The translations under genes and the position numbers were made by a program. From positions 124,001 to 188,000 of the forward strand of contig JBDXHU010000006.1 of NCBI GenBank assembly GCA_039989475.1: 64,000 nucleotides of DNA, in the 5' to 3' direction. Below are positions 51,681-60,201 of the stretch, in pieces. The notes beneath the pieces are model-generated. The model had not been told where the DNA came from, ran no database searches, and was given only the letters and a program-made list of their open reading frames with translations. Source of the DNA: JBDXHU01 sp039989475 (lineage in GTDB: Bacteria > Pseudomonadota > Gammaproteobacteria > Pseudomonadales > Halieaceae). The stretch's first letter is position 1; each line of letters starts with the position of its first letter.

Positions 51681-53590
51681 CTGAGCGCGAGAGTAACGGG
51701 AACTGCCAACGTATCCGCGCGGCTTGTATCAACAGGACTCGGCGCTGCGCTGATCTTGCCTTGCAGCCAGCTGCCGCCGTCGGCATCAAATAATATTTCA
51801 CCGACGCCACCGGGATGTTGTACCTGGCAATTGTCCGGGTATTCGTCGAAGCAGCTGTCTGCGGGTAAATCCATGGCGGCGAGGCTGGATTGAGCACTCC
51901 GTGCGTCAAAACCAAGGTCTATGCTGTAGCTTGTTTCCGCGCCTGTGCGTGGACATAGCTCGGCATCCAGTCGTAGCAACTGCAAGGCTTTGTGGGCCAG
52001 TCCGGGGGCAGCGTCATGCTCGGCCAGCCACTGTGCCAGTGTTGCTTGGATGACGGCGAAGCAGCGGTCCGGGTCAGCCAGGGCGGCCAGGTACAGAGCG
52101 TTGCGCGATTCGTAGACTTGCATGCGATCGCTGCCATCAAAGTCGGGGATCTCGCCGGCGAAGCTGCCAATCAGTGCGCGCAGCACCGCGCGCAGCATGG
52201 CTGAAACCGGAATGCTGCGCTCCAGTGCCAGCAGGCGTGTGGTCAGGGGCATGACATGCCCGTGAATCAGCAGCAAGTGGGCGCTGATCAGGAAATAGCC
52301 CTCTTCACCCTGGTCGCGATCAAAGCTGTGGCAGCCGACCACGTACTCACCCTTGGCTTTGCCGTAGCCGGCGACCGGGATCGCCTCAATGCGGTACTCC
52401 TCGCGACGGGCGTAGAACTCGGTTCCGGGCAGCAGGGTATAGCCAAAAATATTGATGTTGGGAAAGGTGGCCAGCAGCTGGTCCAGGTTGGATTCGAAAT
52501 CCGGCAGGTTGTCTCCGGGCAGGCCCCAGATCAGTTCGGCGGCAATGGGTACGCCCTGCTCTGACATATGCTTGGCAATCGGTTGGTACTGGTTGGAACT
52601 CATATTGGAGCGATTGCTCAAGCGCAGGGCCTCGGGTGTCAGGGTCTGTAGCGCCAGCTGGTAATGGGGTAGCAACTCGTGTTCATGCAGCAGCAGCGCG
52701 ATTTCCTGCACCTGGCGGCTGTGTTTCTTCGACCAGGAGGTTGCAAAGGAGCGGGGCAGCCCGGTGTTGCGCTTGTGTTCGGTAATCAGCCGGGCTTTGT
52801 CCAGGTCCTGCTTGAGGGCGCCGAAATTGGAATCCGCCAACCACAGGTCCTGTATGCCGGCGTCGATAATGCTCTGCCAATCGCGTTCTATACGCGCCAT
52901 GGACCACTGGTACATCTTGCTACCAATCGCACCCGTGCCCCATTCACAAAAGGCACAGCGGAAAGGGCAGCCGCGACTGGTTTCATAGGAAATAGCCTCA
53001 TACAGGGCATTGCCCTGGGTATCACACAGTTCCAGCTCATCCAGCGGCGAGGGAAACTGGTCAAGATCGCGACAGCGCTCGCGCTCGGCGCTGTGATAAA
53101 TTTCGCCATCGCGCAGCATCGCCAGGCCGGGAATGCCCGCCCAGTGTGTCGGATCGGCTGCGTCGAGGGCTTGTTGGAAGGTGATTTCGCCTTCGCCCAT
53201 AACGATCAGGTCAAAGGGATCCTGGCCGAGATAATCCTCTGCCTGTTGCACATGCGGCCCGCCGGCGATGCTGAGCAGTTCGGGCAGGTCGCTTTTAAGG
53301 CTGCGCACCAGTTCCAGGAACTCGGCGGCGTTCCAGGTGTAAAAGCTGAAGCCGATGACCGGCTGCAGGCCGGCCAGCAGAGCTTCCCGTGCCAGTGGCA
53401 GTTCTCGTTCTCGCCATTGCTGCAGCCAGTCATTGATATGCGATGGGTCGCGAAAGTGCACCAGCTCTATCTGTGTTTGCCCGGCCTGCGGACTATAGCG
53501 ACGATAGTAGGCCTTGAGGGAGGCGGTCGTGGTGGGTGGTGCGTGAAACTGTTCCGAGTCCATACTGAACAGCCAAACCGGTCGTTTCAA
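51677..53590 (-). CDS. B12-binding radical SAM protein with DUF4080-like C-terminus
   Basis: A 637-residue radical SAM enzyme. An N-terminal cobalamin-binding-like Rossmann domain (about residues 10-160, with LSIAGGPHVQQAEDYL and DLIVMGEGEITF) is followed by the radical SAM core; the cluster motif CPFRCAFC (C208-x3-C212-x2-C215) is intact and ELIWGLPGDNL follows. The C-terminal part (from about 400) resembles the DUF4080-type extension. Such class B-like enzymes perform methylation or rearrangement of unactivated carbons, or modify lipids or peptides; nothing here shows the substrate. It stands alone, tail-to-tail with mtnA. Confidence 0.85.
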   Translation of the reverse strand: MKRPVWLFSMDSEQFHAPPTTTASLKAYYRRYSPQAGQTQIELVHFRDPSHINDWLQQWRERELPLAREALLAGLQPVIGFSFYTWNAAEFLELVRSLKSDLPELLSIAGGPHVQQAEDYLGQDPFDLIVMGEGEITFQQALDAADPTHWAGIPGLAMLRDGEIYHSAERERCRDLDQFPSPLDELELCDTQGNALYEAISYETSRGCPFRCAFCEWGTGAIGSKMYQWSMARIERDWQSIIDAGIQDLWLADSNFGALKQDLDKARLITEHKRNTGLPRSFATSWSKKHSRQVQEIALLLHEHELLPHYQLALQTLTPEALRLSNRSNMSSNQYQPIAKHMSEQGVPIAAELIWGLPGDNLPDFESNLDQLLATFPNINIFGYTLLPGTEFYARREEYRIEAIPVAGYGKAKGEYVVGCHSFDRDQGEEGYFLISAHLLLIHGHVMPLTTRLLALERSIPVSAMLRAVLRALIGSFAGEIPDFDGSDRMQVYESRNALYLAALADPDRCFAVIQATLAQWLAEHDAAPGLAHKALQLLRLDAELCPRTGAETSYSIDLGFDARSAQSSLAAMDLPADSCFDEYPDNCQVQHPGGVGEILFDADGGSWLQGKISAAPSPVDTSRADTLAVPVTLALS

Positions 53591-53704
53591 AGCTCCTGAG
53601 CCTCCTCTGCAGCCAGGCCGCTGCTTTATTTTTGTTGTTCACGAGGCGCCTGACCGGTGATGCATCACCGGCCGGGTAAATGTATAGCATTGGGACAGGA
53701 TTTT

Positions 53705-54031
53705 CTAATGCGCGCGGGGCGGGTCGACCTGGATGCCCATGGCGCGCATGGCGAAGGGCAGCAATATCATGGTGACCAGTAAGGCCAGCATTACGTCGGG
53801 AGCCACGGCCTGGCTGCCCAGTGTATGGGCGTTGATTTGAGCAAACAGGGAAATCGCACCAATAATACTGAGCTCAGCCAGGCCGCGTTCGTAGAGCATG
53901 AAGGTCGATATCACCACGGCACCAAGCAGCCAGCGAGGATTCTCTGGCATGTGCAGTGTGGACAGGGTTACCTCGGCCACAAACAGCGATACAACGAGTG
54001 AGCAAGGTAACGATATCAGTAAAGACTTCAT
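53705..54031 (-). CDS. Small membrane protein of unknown function
   Basis: A 108-residue protein with three to four hydrophobic segments (LLISLPCSLVVSLFVAEVTL, LLGAVVISTFMLYERGL, IIGAISLFAQI, LALLVTMILLPFAMRAMGI). No family recognised. It lies between the radical SAM gene and the divergent LysR gene; the ATG at 54031 is the only sensible start. Confidence 0.6.
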   Translation of the reverse strand: MKSLLISLPCSLVVSLFVAEVTLSTLHMPENPRWLLGAVVISTFMLYERGLAELSIIGAISLFAQINAHTLGSQAVAPDVMLALLVTMILLPFAMRAMGIQVDPPRAH

Positions 54032-54197
54032 GCTATTAACACCTAAAACTTGGTAATACTTACAACGCGCTATTTATTGTTCGGAGGCAGCTGCCACTCA
54101 GTGTCAGGATTTGTTGCCGCTGAGTGACGAATGCTGCCCTTCCTTGACAGTAAGTGTCGCAATTGGGGCCTGGTTTGCCACTTCATCTGGGCTACAA

Positions 54198-54213
54198 TGT
54201 GACAGCGGTCACA
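54198..54213. promoter_or_regulatory. Perfect CRP/Vfr-type palindrome
   Basis: TGTGACAGCGGTCACA matches the CRP half-sites TGTGA and TCACA at the N6 spacing exactly. It lies 109 bases before the LysR gene. A class III adenylate cyclase gene is 1.7 kb away, so cAMP control of the LysR gene is plausible. No CRP gene is in the window. Confidence 0.6.
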
Positions 54214-54321
54214 ACTGCAGTGACCCTGCCCGGGCAATTTGGGAGCAGTGTCACGATTTACTTTCGGCCGCCCACCTTGCTGAGGCGAAATGCCCGGTTT
54301 TAGTACTGTCGGAGACTTCGT

Positions 54322-55164
54322 TTGGATATAGAGTTACTGAAAACGTTTCTCGAAGTCAGGCGTACTCGCCACTTTGGTAAAGCCGCAGAAAACCTCTACC
54401 TGACCCAGGCAGCAGTCAGCGCCCGCATTCGCCAGCTGGAGCAATTGCTGGGCGTAAAGCTGTTTATTCGCAGTCGCAATAACATTCAGTTGACCAGCGA
54501 GGGTGAGCGCCTGGTATCGCATGCGCAAACGGTCATGCTGGCCTGGTCGCGGGCCCGCCAGGAACTTGCGTTGGAAACAGGCCAGAGCAGCCAGATCCAT
54601 ATTGGGGTGCGTTCGGGATTGTGGAACCAGGCCCTGCAGAGCCGACTGCAGAGCCTGCACCAGGTAATGCCGGAAGTGGTACTGCGCACCGAGGGACATA
54701 TGTCTGATGCGGCGGTGAAGATGCTGCTGGATCGCACCCTGGATATAGCGATTTCCTATGACCCGCCTAACCTGCCGGAGTTTAATCTGCGAGAGATAGG
54801 TAAAATCAGCCTGCAGCTATATAGCAGCAACGAGCAGGCCAGCGCCCAGTCCGCACTGGAAACGGGATACGTGTATGTCGACTGGGGTAGCGCCTTCGCC
54901 CGTTTTCACGCCAAGCGCTTTGGTGAGTTGGTGCTGCCGACCCTGCGTACTAATATCGGGGAGTCCGCCAGCGATTTTATTCGTGCTAATGGCGGCGCTG
55001 CCTACTTGCCTGCCAGCCTGGTTGACGCAGGCAAGGCGTCTCTTTACCCGGTTGCAGATGCCCCGCAGTACACGCGCCAGCTGCACGCGGCTTATCGCTC
55101 CAATTCAGATCGCCTGGCATTAATAGAGTCGGTGCTGGATGTCTTCGAGGGGCTGGAAATTTAG
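54322..55164 (+). CDS. LysR family transcription regulator, HdfR-like
   Basis: A 280-residue LysR protein. MDIELLKTFLEVRRTRHFGKAAENLYLTQ and AVSARIRQLEQLLGVKLF form the N-terminal DNA-binding helices, with the wording typical of HdfR-like regulators. The start is TTG at 54322, supported by GGAG seven bases upstream and by the exact family start. The effector domain is complete. A perfect CRP-like palindrome lies in front. Targets unknown; the convergent neighbour is the small PA3496-like gene. Confidence 0.88.
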   Translation: MDIELLKTFLEVRRTRHFGKAAENLYLTQAAVSARIRQLEQLLGVKLFIRSRNNIQLTSEGERLVSHAQTVMLAWSRARQELALETGQSSQIHIGVRSGLWNQALQSRLQSLHQVMPEVVLRTEGHMSDAAVKMLLDRTLDIAISYDPPNLPEFNLREIGKISLQLYSSNEQASAQSALETGYVYVDWGSAFARFHAKRFGELVLPTLRTNIGESASDFIRANGGAAYLPASLVDAGKASLYPVADAPQYTRQLHAAYRSNSDRLALIESVLDVFEGLEI

Positions 55165-55228
55165 CGGCAAGGGATCCCGGGCGCTGGTGGCGCCGCTTCA
55201 CTGGTCGTCCAGGCCTTAAGCTAATGGC

Positions 55229-55450
55229 TCAGGCGTCTTCCCAGTCCAGGTTCATGTAGTCCAGCTCTTCGCGCATGCGCTTTTCTTCCAGCCGCTGTTC
55301 GGCGCGGCGGCGCAATAACGCCAGACGATTCTTGCCGTTGGTCCTGGGCGCTTCGGCGTCCAGGTCATCGTCCAGTGTGTCGCTCAGTACCGGGTCAAAA
55401 AACTCGTCGATACTGTCGTTGAGGCTGGGCTCACTGCTGCGTTGTCCCAT
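55229..55450 (-). CDS. PA3496-like small charged protein
   Basis: A 73-residue protein, acidic at first (SIDEFFDPVLSDTLDDDLDAE) then a strongly charged helix (RLALLRRRAEQRLEEKRMREEL) and an acidic tail (DYMNLDWEDA). The pattern RRRxEQRLEEKRxREEL resembles the PA3496 family of Pseudomonas, named as putative envelope integrity proteins. Function unproven. It is convergent with the LysR gene. Confidence 0.65.
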   Translation of the reverse strand: MGQRSSEPSLNDSIDEFFDPVLSDTLDDDLDAEAPRTNGKNRLALLRRRAEQRLEEKRMREELDYMNLDWEDA

Positions 55451-55539
55451 TACTCATCTCCGGAGCAATTTTGAGCGGGTGCTCGAGGGCAATATCGCGC
55501 AGGCATGGACGTCGGTAAATCAAAAGTTTATTGGCCTCA

Positions 55540-55558
55540 CGATAAAAATATTTTATCG
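55540..55558. promoter_or_regulatory. AT-rich palindrome
   Basis: CGATAAAA-ATA-TTTTATCG, 8-base perfect arms with a 3-base centre. It lies 90 bases upstream of the PA3496-like start and could be an operator for either divergent gene. Confidence 0.4.
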
Positions 55559-55809
55559 AAATCCAGGGGTGTTGGTGGGGGGAGGGCGCCGCCGCCAGAC
55601 CGTCCGTGGGCGCCGTGAAGCCGCGTGCACATCCCTGTGCCCTGTTTGGCGTGACCGCGACGGCACACGTCCTTGTGCTTCCGGCTTCCATGGTCTGCCT
55701 GTCAGGCGCGGTGAGCGGTGCCGCTCCCCCGCAAGACATAAAGCAATTTGGTTGCCAACTTTGCCAGCCCGTAATACGTGGCTTGCAGCGCTGGGTCGGT
55801 GCCAGGCTT

Positions 55810-55838
55810 CATGTCCGGACATGTCCGCGGCGTGTCCG
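55810..55838. promoter_or_regulatory. Phased TGTCCG repeats before the cyclase gene
   Basis: TGTCCG occurs at 55812, 55822 and 55833, that is one DNA turn apart, and the first two units form the perfect 14-base palindrome CATGTCCGGACATG (55810-55823). The cyclase start is about 65 bases downstream, so a regulator bound here would act near the promoter. Confidence 0.45.
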
Positions 55839-55900
55839 GGCAGGCTCCTGCAGTTCGCCAGTAAGCTGCTAGTTTTAAAGCATAGAGCCAGGGATTGGCG

Positions 55901-57208
55901 ATGACCCAAGACAGTAAGGATTTTGCGATCAGCGCGCTCAGTGGCGAGTTTAGCTGCCCGGCACAGGAGCGTGCTTATCGCACCGGCCAGCATGCCGCGG
56001 AATTGCGCCAGATGCGTATCGTATGGAGCGTCGCACTGGCATTTTTTGCCCTCTACGCGCCCTTTGAAACATTGTCGAGCCCGACAGATGGGCAGCTGAT
56101 AGCGCTGCCGCGTTTGCTGATCCTCTGCATAGGGCTGCTGACTATGCTTGCTACAGCGGTGTCCCACACACGCCAGTGGCGTGATAGCTGCACCAGTGCT
56201 GGTTTGCTGTTGGTCATGCTCTGCTATGGTTGGCTGCTCGCTGGTAGAGCCGATGCTGGCTCGGCAGGTGCACTGCTATTACTGATAGCGGGCAGCTACA
56301 GTTTTTCCCCCGGCCGCTTTGTACTGCTCTGCAGCACGGGCATCCTGGGTAGTCTCGGCGCTGTTCTGGTAGCGACACTGTGTGCTCCGCCTGCCGCACT
56401 GCCATGGATGGATTTCAGCTTCCTGCTGCCCGCTAACTTGCTGGGGGCCCTGGCGCTGGCACAGGTCAATCGAACCCGGCGCCAGGTCTATTGCCAGGCA
56501 CAGCGACTACGCCGGGAGATGGAGCGCCGCCGCAGCGCACAGCGGAAACTGCAGGCATTGCACCAGCGTAATCTCGATCTCTTGCACAATGCGTTGCCAG
56601 CGGTGGTGGCCAGGCAGCTGGCGGCCCATCCTAAACACAAGCCGGCCCGGCAGCATGCATTGGTCACTGTGCTATTTGCGGATATCGTCGGCTTTAGCCA
56701 ACTCTGTCGCCGCCTCTCTGCGCGCCGCCTGGTGCAGTTACTGAATTGCCTGTTCGAAGATTTTGACAAATTGGCCGGTCGGCACGGCCTGGAGAAAATT
56801 AAAACGGTAGGAGATGCCTACCTGGCGGTGGCGGGCATCAACGGCACCGGTTCAGGACATGCCGTGCAGGCGGCACTGCTGGCGCTGGACCTGCAACGCT
56901 CTGCTGAACAGGTGGCGCAGAGCTTCCATTGCAAACTACGCCTGCGGATTGGGCTGCACAGCGGGCCACTGATCGCCGGGGTTATTGGGCATAAACGCTA
57001 TGCTTTTGACGTATGGGGGGAGACCGTCAATATTGCCAGCCGCTTGCAGTGTGCCGCAGGGCCGGGACGTATTCTGGTATCCGATAGTACGCAGCGGGGC
57101 TGCCCGTCGAATCTGCTATTTGGCCCGGTGCGGAAATTCCAGCTCAAAGGCTGCGGCGTGGTGCAGGCCAGTACGCTCTATTCACGCTTGTCAGTAACCC
57201 AGCTCTAG
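55901..57208 (+). CDS. Membrane-bound class III adenylate cyclase
   Basis: A 435-residue protein. Residues about 40-195 hold six hydrophobic segments (MASE-like sensor), then a charged coiled-coil-like linker (LRREMERRRSAQRKLQAL), then a class III cyclase domain (about 245-425). Both metal aspartates are present (LFADIVGFSQLC and KIKTVGDAYLAV), as are the adenine-selecting Lys in EKIKTVGD and the Asp in YAFDVWGETVNIASRL, with the transition-state Asn and Arg in NIASR. These favour ATP as substrate. ATG 55901 is chosen over TTG 55895. Output would be cAMP for a CRP-type regulator. The 3' end overlaps the convergent kinase gene by 18 bases. Confidence 0.88.
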   Translation: MTQDSKDFAISALSGEFSCPAQERAYRTGQHAAELRQMRIVWSVALAFFALYAPFETLSSPTDGQLIALPRLLILCIGLLTMLATAVSHTRQWRDSCTSAGLLLVMLCYGWLLAGRADAGSAGALLLLIAGSYSFSPGRFVLLCSTGILGSLGAVLVATLCAPPAALPWMDFSFLLPANLLGALALAQVNRTRRQVYCQAQRLRREMERRRSAQRKLQALHQRNLDLLHNALPAVVARQLAAHPKHKPARQHALVTVLFADIVGFSQLCRRLSARRLVQLLNCLFEDFDKLAGRHGLEKIKTVGDAYLAVAGINGTGSGHAVQAALLALDLQRSAEQVAQSFHCKLRLRIGLHSGPLIAGVIGHKRYAFDVWGETVNIASRLQCAAGPGRILVSDSTQRGCPSNLLFGPVRKFQLKGCGVVQASTLYSRLSVTQL

Positions 57209-57694
57209 TGCGATCAGGCGCGCCGTGGCTTCAGCTGACTGGCCGCCCCCGTCGATGACCAGGTCGGCATGCTGCTGGTAAAGTGGCAGTCGCTCGGCAT
57301 AGACATCGGCAAAGCTCTGTCCAGGTGATTTGGCGATGCCGCGTTCGTTCTCATTGTCGACGCGTTGTTGCAAGGTCTCCAGCTCGACACTGATATAAAC
57401 CACCGGTCCCGCCGCATGCAGGCGCTGCATACCGCTGTCGCTGTATACGGCACTGCCACCGGTAGCGATCAGGGACTGATCCAAAGGCATATCCAACAAC
57501 ACATCCTGCTCCAACTGCCGCAGTCGCTGGTGCCCCGCCTGGTTCAGGATTTGCTGGAGGGTGGCGGACTCGCGCACCTGTATCAGCAGATCACTATCGA
57601 CAAAATTCAGGCCGACTTGCTTTGCCAGCAGAACACCGACCGAACTTTTGCCGGCACCAGGCATGCCTATCAGGGTTATGGTGGAGAGTCTCAT
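57191..57694 (-). CDS. Shikimate kinase-like protein
   Basis: A 167-residue P-loop kinase of the shikimate kinase fold. Walker A is GMPGAGKSSVG, followed by FVDSDLLIQ (the DxD metal/substrate pair), and LIDG near the end. The substrate motif is altered: GGS in place of GGG in IATGGSAVYS, and the lid arginine segment reads RGIAKSPGQSF instead of the RPLL type. It may still be an AroK/AroL-type enzyme or a paralogue with another small substrate. It lies divergent from gcvT and convergent with the cyclase. Confidence 0.75.
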   Translation of the reverse strand: MRLSTITLIGMPGAGKSSVGVLLAKQVGLNFVDSDLLIQVRESATLQQILNQAGHQRLRQLEQDVLLDMPLDQSLIATGGSAVYSDSGMQRLHAAGPVVYISVELETLQQRVDNENERGIAKSPGQSFADVYAERLPLYQQHADLVIDGGGQSAEATARLIALELGY

Positions 57695-57769
57695 GGGCGC
57701 ATTCTAGCACCGGCTTGCGACTTATATGCCGGATGGTTAGAGTGTCGCAGCACAGTAGGAGACGCCGAT

Positions 57770-58873
57770 ATGCTGAAAACACCGCTGGATGCCCTGCACC
57801 GTGAGTTGGGCGCACGCATGGTTCCCTTTGCCGGCTATGAAATGCCGGTTCAGTACCCGGCCGGCATCATGGCTGAACACAGCCATACTCGCGAGGCGGC
57901 CGGCTTGTTCGACGTTTCCCATATGGGTCAGGTCAAGATCAGCGGACCCGATGCCGCGCTTGCGCTTGAATCACTACTACCGGTAGACCTGCTGGGCCTG
58001 GCCGAGAATGCCCAGGTGTACTCGCTGTTGACCAATGACAAGGGCGGTGTTCGCGATGACCTTATCGTCACGCGCTGGGGCGATGATTGCTTCTTCCTGG
58101 TCGTCAACGCAGCCTGTAAGGATGCGGACATTGCCTATCTGCAACAGCGCCTGGTGAATCTTGAGGTGGAAGTGTTGGCCGATCGCGCCTTGCTGGCCTT
58201 GCAGGGTCCCGGGGCACGAGAGGTGATCGCCGGATTAATTCCAGAGGCGGCCAGCCTGGTGTTTATGAATGGTTGCCACGCCACGCTTGATGGGCAGGAT
58301 GTTTACGTCACCTGTTCCGGCTATACCGGGGAGGATGGCTTCGAGTTGTCGATACCTGCCGCAGCCGCCGATGCTGTCGCGCGCCGCCTGCTAGCGCATC
58401 CCGGGGTCGAGGCCATTGGGCTGGGCGCCAGGGATTCGCTGCGACTGGAAGCTGGATTGTGTTTGTACGGACACGAGCTGAGTGAAGACATCAGCCCGGT
58501 GCAGGCTTGTGTCATGTGGTCGGTTAGCAAGGCGCGCCGCGTGGATGGCGAGCGAGCCGGAGGCTTTCCTGGTGCCGACAACATATTTGAGCAGGCTGCC
58601 ACGGGTGTAGCCCGGCGCCGGGTTGGGCTGCAAGTAGCCGGCAAGCGCCCGGTACGAGAGGGACAGTTGGTACTGGATGCGGCTGGCGAAGAAGTAGGGG
58701 TGATCACTTCGGCTTGCGTCGGCGTCACATTGGGAGCGCCGATAGCGATGGCTATGGTCGATGCTGACTTGCGCGAGCCCGGTACTGAGTTGTCTGTCGA
58801 CGTTCGCGGCAAATTGCTGCCAGTTACGGTCAGCAAAACACCCTTTGTACCGCAGCGTTATTACCGCGGTTGA
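57770..58873 (+). CDS. gcvT: Glycine cleavage system T protein (aminomethyltransferase)
   Basis: A 367-residue folate-binding aminomethyltransferase that takes the aminomethyl group from the H protein and forms methylene-tetrahydrofolate. Seen: MVPFAGYEMPVQYPAGIMAEH, GLFDVSHMGQVKISGPDA, ALQGPGAREVI, SGYTGEDGFEL, GLGARDSLRLEAGLCLYGHEL, all standard for GcvT. ATG 57770 with AGGAG eight bases upstream; the frame reaches far upstream but only through the kinase gene. The gcvH and gcvP genes are not next to it; the convergent Bat operon follows with a 13-base overlap. No glycine riboswitch fits into the 75-base upstream gap. Confidence 0.93.
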   Translation: MLKTPLDALHRELGARMVPFAGYEMPVQYPAGIMAEHSHTREAAGLFDVSHMGQVKISGPDAALALESLLPVDLLGLAENAQVYSLLTNDKGGVRDDLIVTRWGDDCFFLVVNAACKDADIAYLQQRLVNLEVEVLADRALLALQGPGAREVIAGLIPEAASLVFMNGCHATLDGQDVYVTCSGYTGEDGFELSIPAAAADAVARRLLAHPGVEAIGLGARDSLRLEAGLCLYGHELSEDISPVQACVMWSVSKARRVDGERAGGFPGADNIFEQAATGVARRRVGLQVAGKRPVREGQLVLDAAGEEVGVITSACVGVTLGAPIAMAMVDADLREPGTELSVDVRGKLLPVTVSKTPFVPQRYYRG

Positions 58874-60201
58874 TCTGAGGGATTGAGCGGTAGTTCTGCG
58901 GATGTGCGCAACAGTCCTTGTCTGATGCTGGTCTTGCGCTTGCGGGCCAGGCGCTGGGCGAGATTGCCGCGGGCGCTGGAGGCCCTTTGTTCGCTGGAGG
59001 CTCTCTGCCCGCTGGAGGCCCTTCCTGCCCCTGCATAAACATCCCGCAGTAGCGATTCAAGCTCCTGATCCAATTCGGCGTCACTGGCGTCGTCGGCCAT
59101 GGCGCGCAGGCTGAGCCAGTCACCCTGCGCCTGCTGGCGGTTGAGCCACTGGTAGAGCCTGCTCACCGCAAGTTGCTTATTACCTCGGCGCAGCGCTCGT
59201 GCCGCCTGCTTGAGTAGCTGTCGTTCGCTGCCTGGCCGCGGGCGTCGAAGCCAGCGCCACAGCACAATAATTACCAGCACTAATACCAGCGCCGCAGCCG
59301 TCCCGGCCAGCCAGGGCCAGGCGAGCTCAAGTGTGAGAGTCTGGCTGGCTGACGCAGCTGATGGAGTTGCCACGCCCGCATCGATACTCAGCGCAGGTAG
59401 TATTGTGGTTTTTACTGAGTTAGACGTCGTATCCCACCACAGGAACAGCTGTTCGGGTATCTGGTACTGACCAGCCTGTTCCACGACATAGGTAATCACC
59501 TGGCGACGCAGCGCGGTCGCTTCACCGCGATTGCTGCGGTCCTCCAGCTCAGGGTTTTCCGGGTAGGCAGGCAGTCCCTGGATCTGCGTGATACTCACTT
59601 CCGGTAACATCATTGCAGTCACCTGCGTCGCGCGCAGTGTGATCTCCCGCCGCAGGGCGTCTCCCGGGCGCAGTCCGGCGGTCTGGCGATCCAGTCGCTG
59701 TTCCACCGCCAGGCTGCTCGTGGCTAGCCAGCCCTCCGCATTCTCCAGCAGCTCGGGTATACCAGCACTGATGGACAGCGGTAGGGTTTGCAGTGTGCCG
59801 CGAACAATGCCCGCGTCGGCATCATTGACGGCCAGCTCCAGCTGGACGGGTGGTATCTGGTAGTCGCCGGCGCGTTGCGGATAAAGTTCCAGCTGCCACT
59901 GCTGCACTACCCAGGTCGCCTCCGCCTCGCGCCGACTGGAGTTCACGGCGAAATCATTGCGGCGCAAAATGACCAGGTTGTTCACTTCCGGTGGCCGTAT
60001 GCGGGTGCCGCCGGCAAACCAGCGCGGCGTTGATACCTCGATCACCAGCTGTACTTCCTGGCCGACGACGATATTGTCTGCGGGCGTCAGCCAGCTGACC
60101 AGCCGCAGCCTGTCGTTCTCTACCAGTGTCTGCAAATCCATTGCCTGGGTGAATACACTGCAGTAAAGCAGGAGCAACATACATAGCGCGCGCCAGCTCA
60201 C
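58861..60201 (-). CDS. batD: BatD-like membrane protein
   Basis: A 446-residue protein with signal peptide (MSWRALCMLLLLYCSVF), Ig-like periplasmic repeats (BatD pattern LVSWLTPADNIVVGQEVQL, then QWQLELYPQRAGDYQIPPV), a transmembrane helix near residue 315 (AGTAAALVLVLVIIVLWRWL), and a basic cytosolic tail. Near the end three copies of RASSxQ-type hexamers (18-base repeat, about 58971-59030) form a low-complexity linker. The GTG at 60201 overlaps the upstream stop (GTGA), and the ORF start further upstream would overlap the VWA gene. Last gene of the Bat operon, tail-to-tail with gcvT. Confidence 0.85.
   Translation of the reverse strand: MSWRALCMLLLLYCSVFTQAMDLQTLVENDRLRLVSWLTPADNIVVGQEVQLVIEVSTPRWFAGGTRIRPPEVNNLVILRRNDFAVNSSRREAEATWVVQQWQLELYPQRAGDYQIPPVQLELAVNDADAGIVRGTLQTLPLSISAGIPELLENAEGWLATSSLAVEQRLDRQTAGLRPGDALRREITLRATQVTAMMLPEVSITQIQGLPAYPENPELEDRSNRGEATALRRQVITYVVEQAGQYQIPEQLFLWWDTTSNSVKTTILPALSIDAGVATPSAASASQTLTLELAWPWLAGTAAALVLVLVIIVLWRWLRRPRPGSERQLLKQAARALRRGNKQLAVSRLYQWLNRQQAQGDWLSLRAMADDASDAELDQELESLLRDVYAGAGRASSGQRASSEQRASSARGNLAQRLARKRKTSIRQGLLRTSAELPLNPSDQPR

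Larger units (their letters stand above)
55451..55900. other. Regulatory region upstream of the adenylate cyclase
   Basis: 450 bases without a supported gene between two divergent starts. It contains a perfect AT-rich palindrome (55540-55558) and a set of phased TGTCCG repeats (55810-55838), both listed. The overlapping frames at 55553-56167 (minus) and 55606-55872 (plus) have no recognisable content. Confidence 0.6.

Noticed and set aside
54111..54380. Open frame across the CRP-like site and the LysR start
   Set aside because: It overlaps the LysR start out of frame and has no recognisable sequence.
57695..57769. Glycine riboswitch before gcvT
   Set aside because: The gap is only 75 bases and lacks the tandem aptamer pattern.
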